From: Alnus glutinosa
Lineage: Eukaryota > Streptophyta > Magnoliopsida > Fagales > Betulaceae
Assembly (NCBI RefSeq): GCF_958979055.1
Contig: NC_084899.1
Span: 880,501 to 944,500 of the forward strand
Direction: 5' to 3'
Length of the DNA: 64,000 bases
Shown: piece by piece, positions 24,799-35,995 of the stretch
How the letters are laid out: each line of letters opens with the position of its first letter
Position numbering within the stretch: the stretch's first letter is position 1
Notes under the pieces: generated by a model
The model's database searches: none
Seen by the model: the letters and a program-made list of their open reading frames with translations, nothing else
Told to the model about the DNA's origin: nothing
Translations under genes and position numbers: made by a program

Positions 24799-25075
24799 TT
24801 TGACACGTGTCTACAGTACCCATTACTGTAGACACGCGTCAAATTTGACACGTGTCACAAGTGACACGTGTCAAATTGTGCAAGCGTCAAAAATGGACAC
24901 GCGTATGAAATACACGTGTCCAATTGGACACGTGTATTTTATACGCGTGTGCAAGTGGACACGAGTATAAAATACTCGTGTCCAAATGGACACGTGTATT
25001 AAGACACGTGTCCAGTTTGACACGAGTATTTTATACTCGTGTCCACTTGCACACGTGTATTTTTACACGTGGCAA
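24799..25075. repeat. Left subterminal repeats of the large CACTA
   Basis: Repeated 10-14-bp palindromic units such as gacacgtgtc, gacacgcgtc, atacacgtgt and the variant gacacgagta, in both orientations. They mirror 39078-39320 at the other end. In En/Spm such motifs bind the element's own protein; that role is inferred here. Confidence 0.85.
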
Positions 25076-25599
25076 ATTGGTATTTTTTGCCAAAATAAAC
25101 ATTAAAAAAAAAAATCAGTGTTGTATTAATTTTTTAAAATTAAAAAAAAAAATTAAACTCATTATCTTATTAATTATACAAATCTTTGAAAATACGGTGT
25201 ACATAACTTATACACATAAAATTAAGTTTGAAAAGTATATGCTATATGTAAATTTTATATTTGAAATTTATACTTTTTAGGTTCTTTATTTATATGTATA
25301 TAGTATACTATATTGTACTATATACATAATTAACCAAATTTGGTGCTATATATCTAATTAAACCAAATAGTTCAAATTAGGGTTCAGTTTTGTACACCAT
25401 CTACGTTTAGAAACAAAAAAAAAAAAATTTAAACATAACAAAGTTAAAAAACCTATAATTAATACTATATATATAGATATGCATGCATGTAAACGGTTTA
25501 GAAATTATATACAGTAACCTTTTTATTTATGGCTATATATAGTAATTGCAATTATTTTTAGAATTCTGCGCTACATAATGAATTAAATACTTATAGTTT

Positions 25600-26420
25600 A
25601 GTCCCTCATATAGTACATATATACATTTAGGGTTTATGGCTATATATAGTACATACCCTTAGGGTTAGGGTTTATAGCTATATATAGTATATACACTTAG
25701 GGCTAGGGTTTATACCTATATATAGTATATATACTTAGGATTATGGTTTATCGATATATATAGTATATACACTTACGGTTTGGGTTTTAGAGTTTATAGG
25801 TATATATAATATATACACTTAGGGCTATGAATTATAATTTAATTGATTTTACGTTTAATGAATAATAATGTCAATATATTTTTCACGTTTCATTATTGTA
25901 CACTTTTAAATATATATATATATATTAAATCATGAGCAGTTCAAAATTAAATAAAACCGATATATATAGTATATACACTTAAACTTATGATTTATAGCTA
26001 TATATAGTATACATACTTAGGGTTAGGGTTTATCGCTATATATAGTATATACACTTAGGGTTAGGGTTTATAGCTATATATAGTATATACTTAGGGTTAA
26101 GGTTTATCGCTATATATAGTATATACACTTAGGGTTAGGGTTTTATGTTGTATAGGTATATATAATATATACACTTAAAGCTATGGGTTATGATTTAATT
26201 GATTTTACATTTTATGAATAATAATGTCAATATATTTTTCATGTGTTATTATTGTATACTTTTAAATATATATATTAAATCACGAGGATTAGGGTTAGGG
26301 TTTATGACTATATACAATACGTACCATTAATTAGGATTGTAGTTTATAGCTATATATAGTCTATGCACTTAGGGTTAGAGTTTAATTTTATGGTTAGGTT
26401 TTAGTTTTTATTTTTTATTT
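25600..26420. repeat. TTAGGG-containing tandem and higher-order repeat
   Basis: About a dozen units of roughly 40-50 bp join 'tatatatagtatatacac' to 'ttagggttagggttta'. A longer block is duplicated with an offset of about 355 bp: 'ggtatatataatatatacac' through 'gtcaatatatttttca' occurs at 25799-25885 and again at 26154-26240. No coding sequence. Confidence 0.8.
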
Positions 26421-26482
26421 AGCTATATGTACGGTATATACATTTCAGGCTGCATGGGTTTATATTTTTTTTTTATGTGGTT

Positions 26483-26485
<3 letters not shown>

Positions 26486-26535
<50 letters not shown>
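26486..26535. repeat. (AT)n microsatellite
   Basis: About 50 bp of pure TA repeats followed by a T-run, inside the CACTA element. Confidence 0.95.
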
Positions 26536-26543
<8 letters not shown>

Positions 26544-26559
26544 TTTATGCATGCAAATA

Positions 26560-26635
26560 CATTTCGGGACGTGTATTTAAATACACGTCCCGGATTGGAC
26601 ACGTGTACTCAGTACACGTGCCCAAACCCTATAAC
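26560..26635. repeat. Internal palindromic CACTA motifs
   Basis: 'gggacgtgtatttaaatacacgtccc' and 'acacgtgtac..gtacacgtg' palindromes are further copies of the subterminal repeat type, displaced inward by the TTAGGG array. A related cluster lies at about 29312-29371. Confidence 0.75.
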
Positions 26636-26670
26636 AAAACAAAAACCCTAACCCTAACCCTAAACCATTT

Positions 26671-27756
26671 TTTTAAAAGGGATAATTGCACCGGAGGTCC
26701 CTGTGGTATACCATAATTATTTTTCACTCCCTATGGTTTAAAAAGTTCACTGAAGGTCCTCGTGATATGCAATAATTACAAATCGATCCCTGGCGTCAAA
26801 TTCTGTTAAAATTTTTAACAGATTCCGTCAAATGCCACGTCAGCGCCACGTGTCGCCAATAAGATGGCGACACGTGTCTATCGTAATAAAAAATATAAAT
26901 TTATTAAAAAATAAATAAAAATACTTATTTTTTTATAAAAAAAATTCAAAAAAAAAAACAAAAAAAAAAAAAAGCTGAAGGGGTGGCCCAGCCACCCCTT
27001 TGGGGGTGGCCTGGCCGCCCCCAGCCACTGGGGGTGGCCGCGCGCCACCCCCAGTGGCTGCAGGGGGTGGCGCGCGGCCACCCCCAAGGCCCAGGGGGTG
27101 GCCTTCGGGCCACCCCTAGATCTACTAAGGGTGGCCCGATGGCCACCCCCGGCCACTGGGGGTGGCCGCGCGCCACCCCAGGTGGCCTCTGGGGGTGGTG
27201 CGCGGCCACCCCCAGTGGCCGGGGGTGGCCATCGGGCCACCCTTAGAAGATCTAGGGGTGGCCCGAAGGCCACCCCCTGGGCCTTGGGGGTGGCCGCGCG
27301 CCACCCCCGGCCACTGGGGGTGGCCGCGCGCCACCGCCGGCGGCCTCTGGGGGTGGCGCGCGGCCACCCCCATGGGCTGTTGGTGGCCTGGCCACCCCTT
27401 TTGGGGGTGGCCAGGCCATCCCTTTCCTATTTTTGTTTTTTTCTTTTTTTTTTTTGTTTTTTGTTTTTTTTTTTTAAAAAAATAAGTATTTTTAATTTAT
27501 TTTTTAATAAATTTATATTATTTTATTAAAATTAGACATGTCAGCGCCACGTGTCACCAATAAGATGACGACACGTGGCGCTGACGTGGCATTTGACGGA
27601 ATCTGTTAAAAATTTTAACAGAATTTGACGCCAGGGATCGATTTGTAATTATTGCATATCACGAGGACCTTCAGTGAACTTTTTAAACCATAGGGAGTGA
27701 AAAATAATTATGGTATACCACAGGGACCTCCGGTGCAATTATCCCTTTTTAAAAAA
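26671..27756. mobile_element. 1.1-kb foldback element nested in the CACTA
   Basis: Nearly perfect inverted arms of more than 200 bp. The left starts 'ttttttaaaagggataatt' and continues through 'ggaggtccctgtggtatacc' and 'gatccctggcgtcaaattc'; the right is its inverse and ends 'aattatccctttttaaaaaa'. The centre (about 26976-27420) is GC-rich: many GGGGGTGGCC and GGCCACCCC units, themselves in inverted order, alternate with 'cgcgcgccacc'. All open frames here are Gly/Pro/Arg shadows of that repeat. It interrupts CCCTAA-type repeats. Superfamily unresolved. Confidence 0.85.
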
Positions 27757-28895
27757 TATCCCCTAACACCCTAACCCTAAACACGGAACAATAAACCCTT
27801 TTTATAAAAAGAAGAAATACCCTAAACCCGTATTTGTTTTTGTTTTTTAAATAAAGAACATTCAACTCTTAAAACAAAACAAAAACTGTATCCCAAAACT
27901 TTATATCCTAAAATCATAACCATAAAACCAACACAATAATAAACCCTTAAATAAACTCTGAATCGTACACGTTCTTAAAAAAAAACCCTTACCCTAAACC
28001 CCAAACCTTAAATCCTAAACCCTAAAAAATAAAAAATTCCTACACTTTCAAACCCTAAAAACCCTAACCCTAAACCCTAAAAACAAAAGTCCTAACCTTA
28101 AACCCTAAACCCTAAACCCTAAACCCCAAAAATATCGTACACTTTCTAAAAAAAGAAACCCTAACACTAAAAACAAAATTCTTAACCTTAAACCTTAAAC
28201 CCTATACCCTAAAAAAACAAAATATCATACACTTTCAAAAAAAAGAAACCCTAACACTAAAACAAAATTCCTAACCTTAAACCCTAAACCCTTAAACAAA
28301 AATATCCTACACTTTCTAAAAAAAGAAACTCTAACACTAAAAACAAAATTCCTAACCTTAAACCTTAAACCCTATACCCTAAAAAAATAATTACCCTACA
28401 CTTTCTAAATTAAGAAACCCTAACACTGAAACAAAATTCCTAACCTTAAACCCTAAACCCTTAAACAAAAATATCCTACACTTTGTTAAATTTTTTTTCC
28501 TAACACTAAAAACAAAAATCATAAACTTAAACCCTAAACCCTAAGAAAGTAAAACCCTAAACCCTAAACCCTAATCCTATATCCTTAAAAAAAAACAAAA
28601 AAAATAAAAAAAATCCTACAATTTCTAAAACCAAACCCTAACCTTAAACCATAACGAACCCTAAACCCTAAACCCTAAGAAAAAAAAAAACCTACACTTT
28701 CTAAAAAAAGAAACCCTAACACTAAAAACTAAAATCCTAACCTTAAACCCTAAACCATAAACCCTTAAACAAAAATATCCTAGACTTTCTAAAAAAAAAA
28801 TTCGTAACACTAAAAACAAAAATCCTAACCTTAAACCCTAAACCCTAAACCCTAAGAAACTAAAACCCTAAACCCTAACAATTTTTTACGTTGTT

Positions 28896-28898
<3 letters not shown>
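27757..28898. repeat. Telomere-like CCCTAAA array, first block
   Basis: Dozens of CCCTAAA, with variants CCTTAAA and CCCTAA, in short runs separated by a recurring spacer ('cctacactttctaaaaaaag', 'aaaccctaacactaaaaac'). This makes a compound unit of roughly 80-100 bp repeated about ten times. The orientation is CCCTAAA on the plus strand throughout. A 100-bp piece at 27900-28000 recurs at 30797-30895. Confidence 0.88.

Positions 28899-28957
<59 letters not shown>
28899..28957. repeat. (AT)n microsatellite
   Basis: Nearly 60 bp of uninterrupted AT repeats between the first telomere-like block and the next AT-rich part. Confidence 0.95.
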
Positions 28958-28961
<4 letters not shown>

Positions 28962-29529
28962 TTTTTTTTAATTACATACAATTTCTACAATGGGGGACGT
29001 GTATTTTACTTACACGTCTCCCGCGCGCCGCCATTTTAAAATTCAAAATAATATATAGTACATATACTTAGGGTTATGGTAGTATAGTATATATACTTAT
29101 ACTTAGTGTCATGATTTAAATTTAGGGTTTATATTTAGTTTTAATTTATAGTTTATGTTTTAGTTTTAGGTCTTAGGGTTTAGCAATGTGTACATGCAGT
29201 ACATGCAGTGCATACACGTTATGGGTTGCATGGGTTTATATAAAATATATATAATATATTAAATATATATATATATAATATATTAAAAAAAATAAAAAAA
29301 ATGACATTTGGAGACGTGTATTTACATACACGTCCCCAATTGGGCACGTGTACTACGTACACGTGTCCAATTGATTGGCCAGGTACTGCGCGGGAGTTCT
29401 CCTGCGCGCCACCTGGCCAATCTTAGGATATAATTTAGCTTTATATATTATATTTAAATTATATATTATTCAAATTATATACTTTTTAAATATATTTTAA
29501 ATTTTAAATTTTATATTTAATTTATATAA
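28958..29529. other. AT-rich CACTA interior with palindromic motifs
   Basis: Holds a few 'cttagggttatgg' units (about 29067-29190) and a cluster of 'acgtgtatttacatacacgt' and 'gtgtactacgtacac' palindromes (29312-29371). These are followed by 'ttggccaggt' paired with 'acctggccaa' around 'gcgcgggag/ctcctgcgcg' (about 29376-29423), an inverted repeat. No gene. Confidence 0.6.
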
Positions 29530-29568
29530 AAGAAATGGGTAGCTTCCAGAGGAAGCTACCCATTTCTT
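29530..29568. repeat. 18-bp perfect hairpin
   Basis: 'aagaaatgggtagcttcc', a three-base loop 'aga', and the exact inverse 'ggaagctacccatttctt'. It stands at the border between AT-rich repeats and the CT-rich block. Its role is unknown. Confidence 0.9.
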
Positions 29569-29573
29569 ACGTA

Positions 29574-29867
29574 AATCTCTCTCTCTCTCACTCTATCTCT
29601 CTCTCTCTCTCTCTCTCCGTCGAGCTCTGGCCGGCGACAGCCCATTCCGGTGCTCTCTGCCGGCGACCCTCCCTCTCTCTCGCTCTCCCTAGCTCTCTCA
29701 CCTCCCGTTCCGGCCAGTACTGTCCGGTACCGGCCCTCTCTCTCTCTCTCTCTCTCTCTCTCTAGCTCTCTCTCTCTCTCAGCTCTCGCCACTGTCCCCC
29801 GCCCACCACAGCCCTCGCGTCCGTTCAAGGTATTCCCTCCACTTCCTCTCACTCTCACTCATCTTCT

Positions 29868-29936
<69 letters not shown>
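29574..29936. repeat. CT-rich, GC-elevated block
   Basis: Alternating (CT)n runs and non-repetitive phrases such as 'ggccggcgacagcccattcc' and 'ccgcccaccacagccctcgcg', ending in a pure (CT)n run (29871-29936). It looks like a plant 5' leader. The open frames on both strands are low-complexity. It may be captured host leader or the element's own 5' region. Confidence 0.65.
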
Positions 29937-29939
<3 letters not shown>

Positions 29940-30030
29940 TTACAGTGCATATCTGTTCTAACATTTTCAGCTTTAATTTTTTTTTTTTTTTTTTTTCTGT
30001 CAAAAATTCCAGGTACACGTACAAGCTTGC

Positions 30031-30048
30031 ACTACAAAAATCACTGTG
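30031..30048. other. Internal CACTA-like terminus
   Basis: 'cactacaaaaatcactgtg' lies inside the element, matching its true terminus CACTACAAAAATCGC at the first 13 bases. No partner end and no palindromic subterminal repeats follow it, so it may be a remnant of an older end or of a nested element. Confidence 0.5.
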
Positions 30049-30790
30049 AGTTATTTTTATTTTTGTTTTGAATTTTTTGCTATAAGTTTGTATATTTTAT
30101 TAATTTTTTTTGTGATATTTGTATAATTTTTTTCATTGTCTAGTTTGTGGAAATATGGAATATATACTTGTAGATTTTTTATTACTGATTTTTTATTACT
30201 GAATCATTGTCTAGTTGGTGGAAATATGGAAAATATGGAATATGGAAATATGGAATTTATTGGTGATTATATTTAATTTTTTTTTTTAAAAAACTCTTGA
30301 TGTGAGGATATTTGAGATATATTTTAGTGTGCTACTATGGATTTAATGTGCTATTGTGAATTTTGGTATTTTTATGAAGTGGCAAAAAGAAAAAATATCC
30401 GCTATCATCTTAATTTTATAAAAATATGATCGTGAGCAATAATGGCAAAGTAAAATTAAAATACAAAATTATAATCAACATATTGTGCTATGAATATATA
30501 TAAATTGTGGGGAAAATAAATTGTGCTACTAATATATATAAATTGTGGTATTTTCGGGAAAAAAAAAACAAAAAAAACAAATATTCCACTGTCCACCATT
30601 TACAATCATATTCGTAAAAAAAACCTTAAAACAAACGTCATAAATCATCAATTGCGACGAATTTGTTTTTTATCTTCCATTTTTAACGTTAACTATTCAT
30701 GTGAAGAGACTACAGATTTATAAGAAGAATTTGGTATCTTCGGATAAAAAAACTCAAAAAAAAAAATACTAAAATTTCTCTCATATGCAT
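30049..30790. other. AT-rich CACTA interior, no gene seen
   Basis: Repeats of 'ggaaatatggaa' and 'attactgaatcattgtctag' near 30130-30260 and otherwise unremarkable AT-rich sequence. Confidence 0.5.
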
Positions 30791-32100
30791 ATATAAACTT
30801 TATATCCTAAAATCATAACCATAAAACCAACACAATAATAAACCCTTAAATAAACTTTGAATCCTATACGTTCTAAAAAAAAACCCTTACCCTAAACCCT
30901 AAACCCTAAGCCCTAAAAAAAAATCCTACACTTTCTAAAAAAAACCTAAACTGCTAAACCCTAAACCCTAACAAACCCTAAACTCTTATAAAAAGAATAA
31001 AATAAAACCCTAAACCCTTTAAAAAAAATAAAAACTTACTACACTTTCGAAAAAAAAAACGAAAACCCTAAACCCTAATCCTAAATCCTTACAAAAAAAG
31101 ATTCCTACACTTTCTTAAAAAAAACTCTTAACCCTAAACCCTAAACCGTAACAAACCCTAAACCCTAAAACCCTAAACCCTAAACCCTAATCGCTTTAAA
31201 CCAAAATAAAACCCTAAATCGTAAACCCTAAACCCTTAAAAAAAAAAAATTTACCTAAAACCCTAAACCCTAAACCCTTAAAAAATAAAAACCTAAAACC
31301 CTAAACCCTAACCCTAGACCCTAGACCCTAACAAACCCTAAACCCTAAACCCTAAAAAAAAAAAAAACCTAAAACCCTAAACCCTAGACCCTAACAAACC
31401 CTAAACCCTAAACCATAAACCCTAAAACCCTAAACCCTAAACCCTAATCGCTTAAAAAAAAAAAACCCTAAATCCTAAACCCTAAACCCTTGAAAAAAAA
31501 ATTTTTACCTACAACCCTAAACCCTAATCGCTTAAAAAAAAAAAATCCTAAAACCCTAAACCCTAACCCTAGACCCTAGACCCTAACAAACCCTAACCGT
31601 AAACTCTAAACCCTAAACCCTAAACCCTAAACCCTAACAAACCCTAAATCCTAAACCCTAAACCCTAAAAAAAAAATAACCTACACTTTCTAGGAAAAAA
31701 ATCCTAACCCTAAACCTTAAACCCTAACTCCTAAACCCTAAACCTTAAAAAAAAAAATAACCTACACTTTCTAAAAAAATACCCTAACCCTAAACCGAAA
31801 AAAAAAAAAAATTCCTACACTTTCTAGGAAAAAAACCCTAACCCTAAACCTTAAACCCTAACACTAAACCCTTAAAAATAAAAAAACAAAATCCTACACT
31901 TTTAAAGAAACAAATAAAACCTAACCCTAAACCCTAACAAACCCTAACCCTAAACCCTTTAAAAGAATAAAAAAAATAAAAACACTTACACTTTCTAAAA
32001 AAAAAACTAAAACCCTACATAAAATAATCCTACACTTTCAAAACAAAAAATACCCTAAACCCTAACAAACCATAACCCTAACCCTAAACCCTTAAAAATA
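30791..32100. repeat. Telomere-like CCCTAAA array, second block
   Basis: Long runs of CCCTAAACCCTAAA with A-rich spacers and the same 'cctacactttctaaaaaa' spacer as the first block, running up to the start of the transposase gene. Its first 100 bp duplicates 27900-28000. Orientation is again CCCTAAA on the plus strand. Confidence 0.9.
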
Positions 32101-32179
32101 AAAAATGAAATATATTTGTACACGTTTATACTGTAAGCCGTATGATTTGTCTTGTCCTCTTAACCCTATACAGATAAAC

Positions 32180-35100
32180 ATGGACAAGTCTTGGATGTCA
32201 ACACCTAGGGGTACGACACGGTATAACGATGGGTGTAGGGCGTTTGTGGCATTTGCCGTTAGTAATTGTACGGCCGGCGATGGAAAAATTTACTGCCCAT
32301 GCAAGTATTGTCGAAATAACCAGCGTCACACTCCTGAGTACGTTCTTGCCCACCTGACTGGAGGTCGGGGGATGAATCCGGGATACAATTTGTGGTATAT
32401 GCACGGTGAGACTACGACTGGTTCCGCTATTCCTGGTCAGTGTTCGAGTCATCACAGTGGCACAGAGGCCGCTGACCGTAGCACTGAACATGGTGATCAT
32501 GTCACAGAACAGGAGGGTGTCGCCGTGGAACAGGATGATAACATGCACGCCATGTTGCGTGACGCCTTCGGCGTGCACGATGTTCCTGAAGGGGTCAGTA
32601 CTCTTCCGCAACAAGTTGATGAAGATACCTCGTGCGGGGACGCATTGAAGTACCAAGAGCTGTTAAAGACTGCCGAGAAGCCCCTTCACCCTGGTACGAA
32701 GCACAGTAAATTGAGTGCTACTGTACACATGTACAACTTGAAGTGCGTTGGAGGTATTAGTAACAAGATATTTTCAGACATTCTCGAATTCATCAATCAG
32801 TTGTTGCCTCCTTGCGATGAGGCATTGCCAGATAACACGTATGAGGCGAAAAAGTTCCTAAGTGGCATGGGTCTGGGGTATGAGAAGATTCCGGCGTGCC
32901 GTAATGACTGTATGTTATTCTGGAAAGACAATAAAGAATTAGATTCATGTACCGTATGTGGAGAGTCTAAGTGGAGGGCTGATACACATGTAGATGATGA
33001 TGGTGAGATCATATCAGCGAGAAAAAAACGCCCGGTGAAGATCTTGAGGTGGTTTCCACTCATCCCACGGTTGCAGAGGTTATTCATGTCTGAGCATACT
33101 GCGCCCCATATGAGATGGCATGCAGAAGGCCGCACTAGGGATGGCGTATTGAGGCACCCGGCCGACGGTGAGGCATGGAGATCGTTTGATATTTTACACC
33201 CAGATTTTATGGCAGAGAGTAGGAACGTCCGGCTTGGTTTGACAGCAGATGGATTTAATCCATTTGGGAACATGAGCACATCCCACAGCACATGGCCCGT
33301 AATGCTTGTGCCGTACAATTTGCCACCTTGGATGTGCATGAAACAGTCGTCCTTCATCCTTTCCATGGTTATCCCTGGACCGAGCTCACCAGGTATGGAT
33401 ATTGATGTTTACCTTCAGCCATTGATTGATGAGTTGCTGGAACTGTGGAATGTAGGGGTACGAACATTCGATGCTTCAAAGAAGGAAAATTTTATTATGC
33501 GATCTCAGTTGATGTGGACGATAAACGACTTTCCAGCGTATGCAGATTTATCTGGTTGGCCTAACAGGGGTGCGAAGGCATGTCCTTGCTGTATGCAATC
33601 GACGCGTTCTATACGCTTAAAGAACGGATGCAAATTTTGCTATATGGGGCACAGGAGATATCTGCCGCCTGAACATCTGTGGCGGCTTAACAGGAAGACA
33701 TTTGACGGTACTGAAGAATTTGACAGCGCCCCGATTGTGCCATGCGGATACGAGGTTCTCCAACAGTTGGACGGAGTTGCGTTTGGGGATGAGACCGCGG
33801 GTAAGAAGAAGAAACGGAAGAAGCGGAAGAAGGGTGCAGGGAGTTCCGATGTTATATGGAAGAAGAAAAGTATATTTTTCAGATTGCCGTATTGGGAAGA
33901 CAATTTGCTTCGGCACAATCTTGATGTTATGCACATAGAGAAAAATGTCATGGACAATATACTTGGCACTATTTTGGATATAAAAGGGAAAACGAAGGAC
34001 AACTTGGCAGCTCGGCTGGACTTGCAGGAAATGGGGTTGAGACCTAAGTTGCATCCGTTCACGGCCGCCAATGGTAAAACGTATATTCCCGCTGCCTGTC
34101 ACACCATGACTAGAGAGGACAAAGAAAGTTTTCTGAAGGTTCTTCGAAATGTGAGGGTCCCGGACGGATACGCCTCGAACATTTCACGATGTGTTCGGCT
34201 GAAGGACCGTACAATTTCCGGGTTGAAGAGCCACGATAGCCACATACTGATGCAACAGCTTCTTCCAATTGCACTGCGTAAGTCATTGCCTGATAAAGTT
34301 GTTAGACCTCTTGTGGAGATTTCGGCATTTTTTAGAGGCATATGCTCAACAAAGCTATCACAAGAAGATATGGACCGACTGCAGGGTGACGTCTGTATCA
34401 CTTTGTGCAAACTAGAACAGATATTCCCTCCAGGGTTTTTTACGAGCATGGTCCACTTGGTCGTGCATCTTGTGCGCGAGTGTAGACTCGGCGGACCCGT
34501 GCAGTATAGATGGATGTACCCGGCAGAGAGGTAAAATTCAGCGTAATATGTAAATATATAATTTGATTTAAATGTAACCATAATTGACGACAATTAAATT
34601 GTCGTGTATGTGTGTACACCAGGAGTCTGGGGCATTTCAAGTCTACTGTGCGCAATAAAGCGGCTCCTGAGGGGTGCATTGCGGAGGGGTACATAGCGAC
34701 CGAGCTGGTAACGTTCTGTTCAAGGTATCTGAATAACGCACCAACATTCCACAACAGACCTCAGAGGAATCCTGATGGATCCAAGGGGGCGGGCACGCGT
34801 GTTACCCTGAACCGGTTGATAATGCACCAGATTCATCGTTATATTGTGTTCAACTCTGAAGAGTTTCACAATTTGCGGACGTAAGTAGTGTTTATATATT
34901 TAACAAAATTCGAATAACGCATCTAATTGATTTTACTACATAATTGTATACGCTGAATGTAGGATGCACAAAGACGCGCTTAGGCGATCATGCACTAGAG
35001 GTCGCATTACGGAGGCTCTTATTGAAGCAGAACATCATGAGCAGTTCTGCGAATGGTACCCTGCATATGTAAGGAAATAGTTGTAATTTTTAAGTTGGAT

Positions 35101-35797
35101 AAAGTTATGCGGGTTCAATATAATTACCCAATACACGTGTTTAATATTTGTAATTATAACATAGGTCGATGGCCTTGACGATCAACGTAGGGAGGAATTG
35201 GGCCACAACTTGGTTATGCGTTGTAGAGGGCTGAAGGAGACAGCGGTCAAGTACAACAGGTACGTGGTAAATGGGAAATTGTTTCGCACGCTTGCCCATG
35301 ATGTGGGAAGGAGGACTCAGAACAGCGGCGTATGTGTTCCTACCGTTGAAGGCGAAACGTACTACGGGCAGTTAACCGATATAGTTGAGGTCGAGTACTA
35401 TGACAGGACTACGTACGTCCTATTTAAGTGCAATTGGGCAGACCCCACGATGGAAAGAGGATTCACAATAGACGAGTATGGCCTAGTGTTTGTCAACTTC
35501 AATCACCTCGTCCACAGGGGAGAACTGATTCAGGACGAGCCGTACGTGCTTACATCTCAGGTGGATCAAGTATTCTACGTCGAAGATGGAAGGAACCCAA
35601 ATTGGGTTTGTGCGGTTAGGACCAAACCGCGCAACGTGTACGACGTTGGCCAGGGGGATGGGAGTAATGAGGATGGTACAACCTACCATGAGTGCGTACC
35701 GCTCGTACTAGCCACTGATGACCTACCTGATACGAATGATGAATTCGAGTACGACAGGCCCGACATTGATCCGATTGAAGCTCCCGTGATACAATGA
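32180..35797 (+). CDS. TNP2-like CACTA transposase, four exons
   Basis: Exons 32180-34530, 34623-34880, 34963-35068 and 35165-35797 join in frame with GT-AG introns of 92, 82 and 96 bp, giving 1115 residues without a stop. Residues 1 to about 77 (MDKSWM...CPCKYCRN...YMHGE) form the transposase-associated domain with its Cys/His pattern. The TNP2 (Transposase_21) core follows, with acidic positions in LTADGFNPFG (Asp357), INDFPA (Asp450) and HNLDVMHIEKN (Asp582) as candidate catalytic residues. A DUF4218-type region spans the first splice (LPIALRK... to GGPVQYRWMYPAERSLGHFK). A DUF4216-type region lies in exon 4 (EVEYYDRTTYVLFKCNW). It should cut and join the element's ends in the nucleus. Met at 32105 is possible, but 32180 begins the conserved domain. 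Confidence 0.93.
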
Positions 35798-35995
35798 TTG
35801 ATGTATTTCTTGTGAGTATAATTAGCTTGAACTCAACACACTTGACTGATATATAAATTGTTTGTACAATTCGCTTGAACTGAATAAGGGTTTCTATTAT
35901 TATATGCAAATTTCGTTGTATAATTTGCATATTCATTAAAAATATATTACAAAAAATATTCTAATTAATTTGTCTACATTTATTCGCAGGTATTG

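Noticed and set aside
26878-27529. Several overlapping open frames of 80-143 codons on both strands
   Set aside because: All are Gly/Pro/Arg/Trp translations of the GGGGGTGGCC palindromic core of a foldback element.
29535-30024. Ser/Leu- and Arg/Glu-rich frames on both strands
   Set aside because: Direct translations of (CT)n and (GA)n runs with no domain content.
32198-34593. Long antisense frames opposite the transposase exon
   Set aside because: Shadows of the plus-strand TNP2-like gene with no domain similarity.
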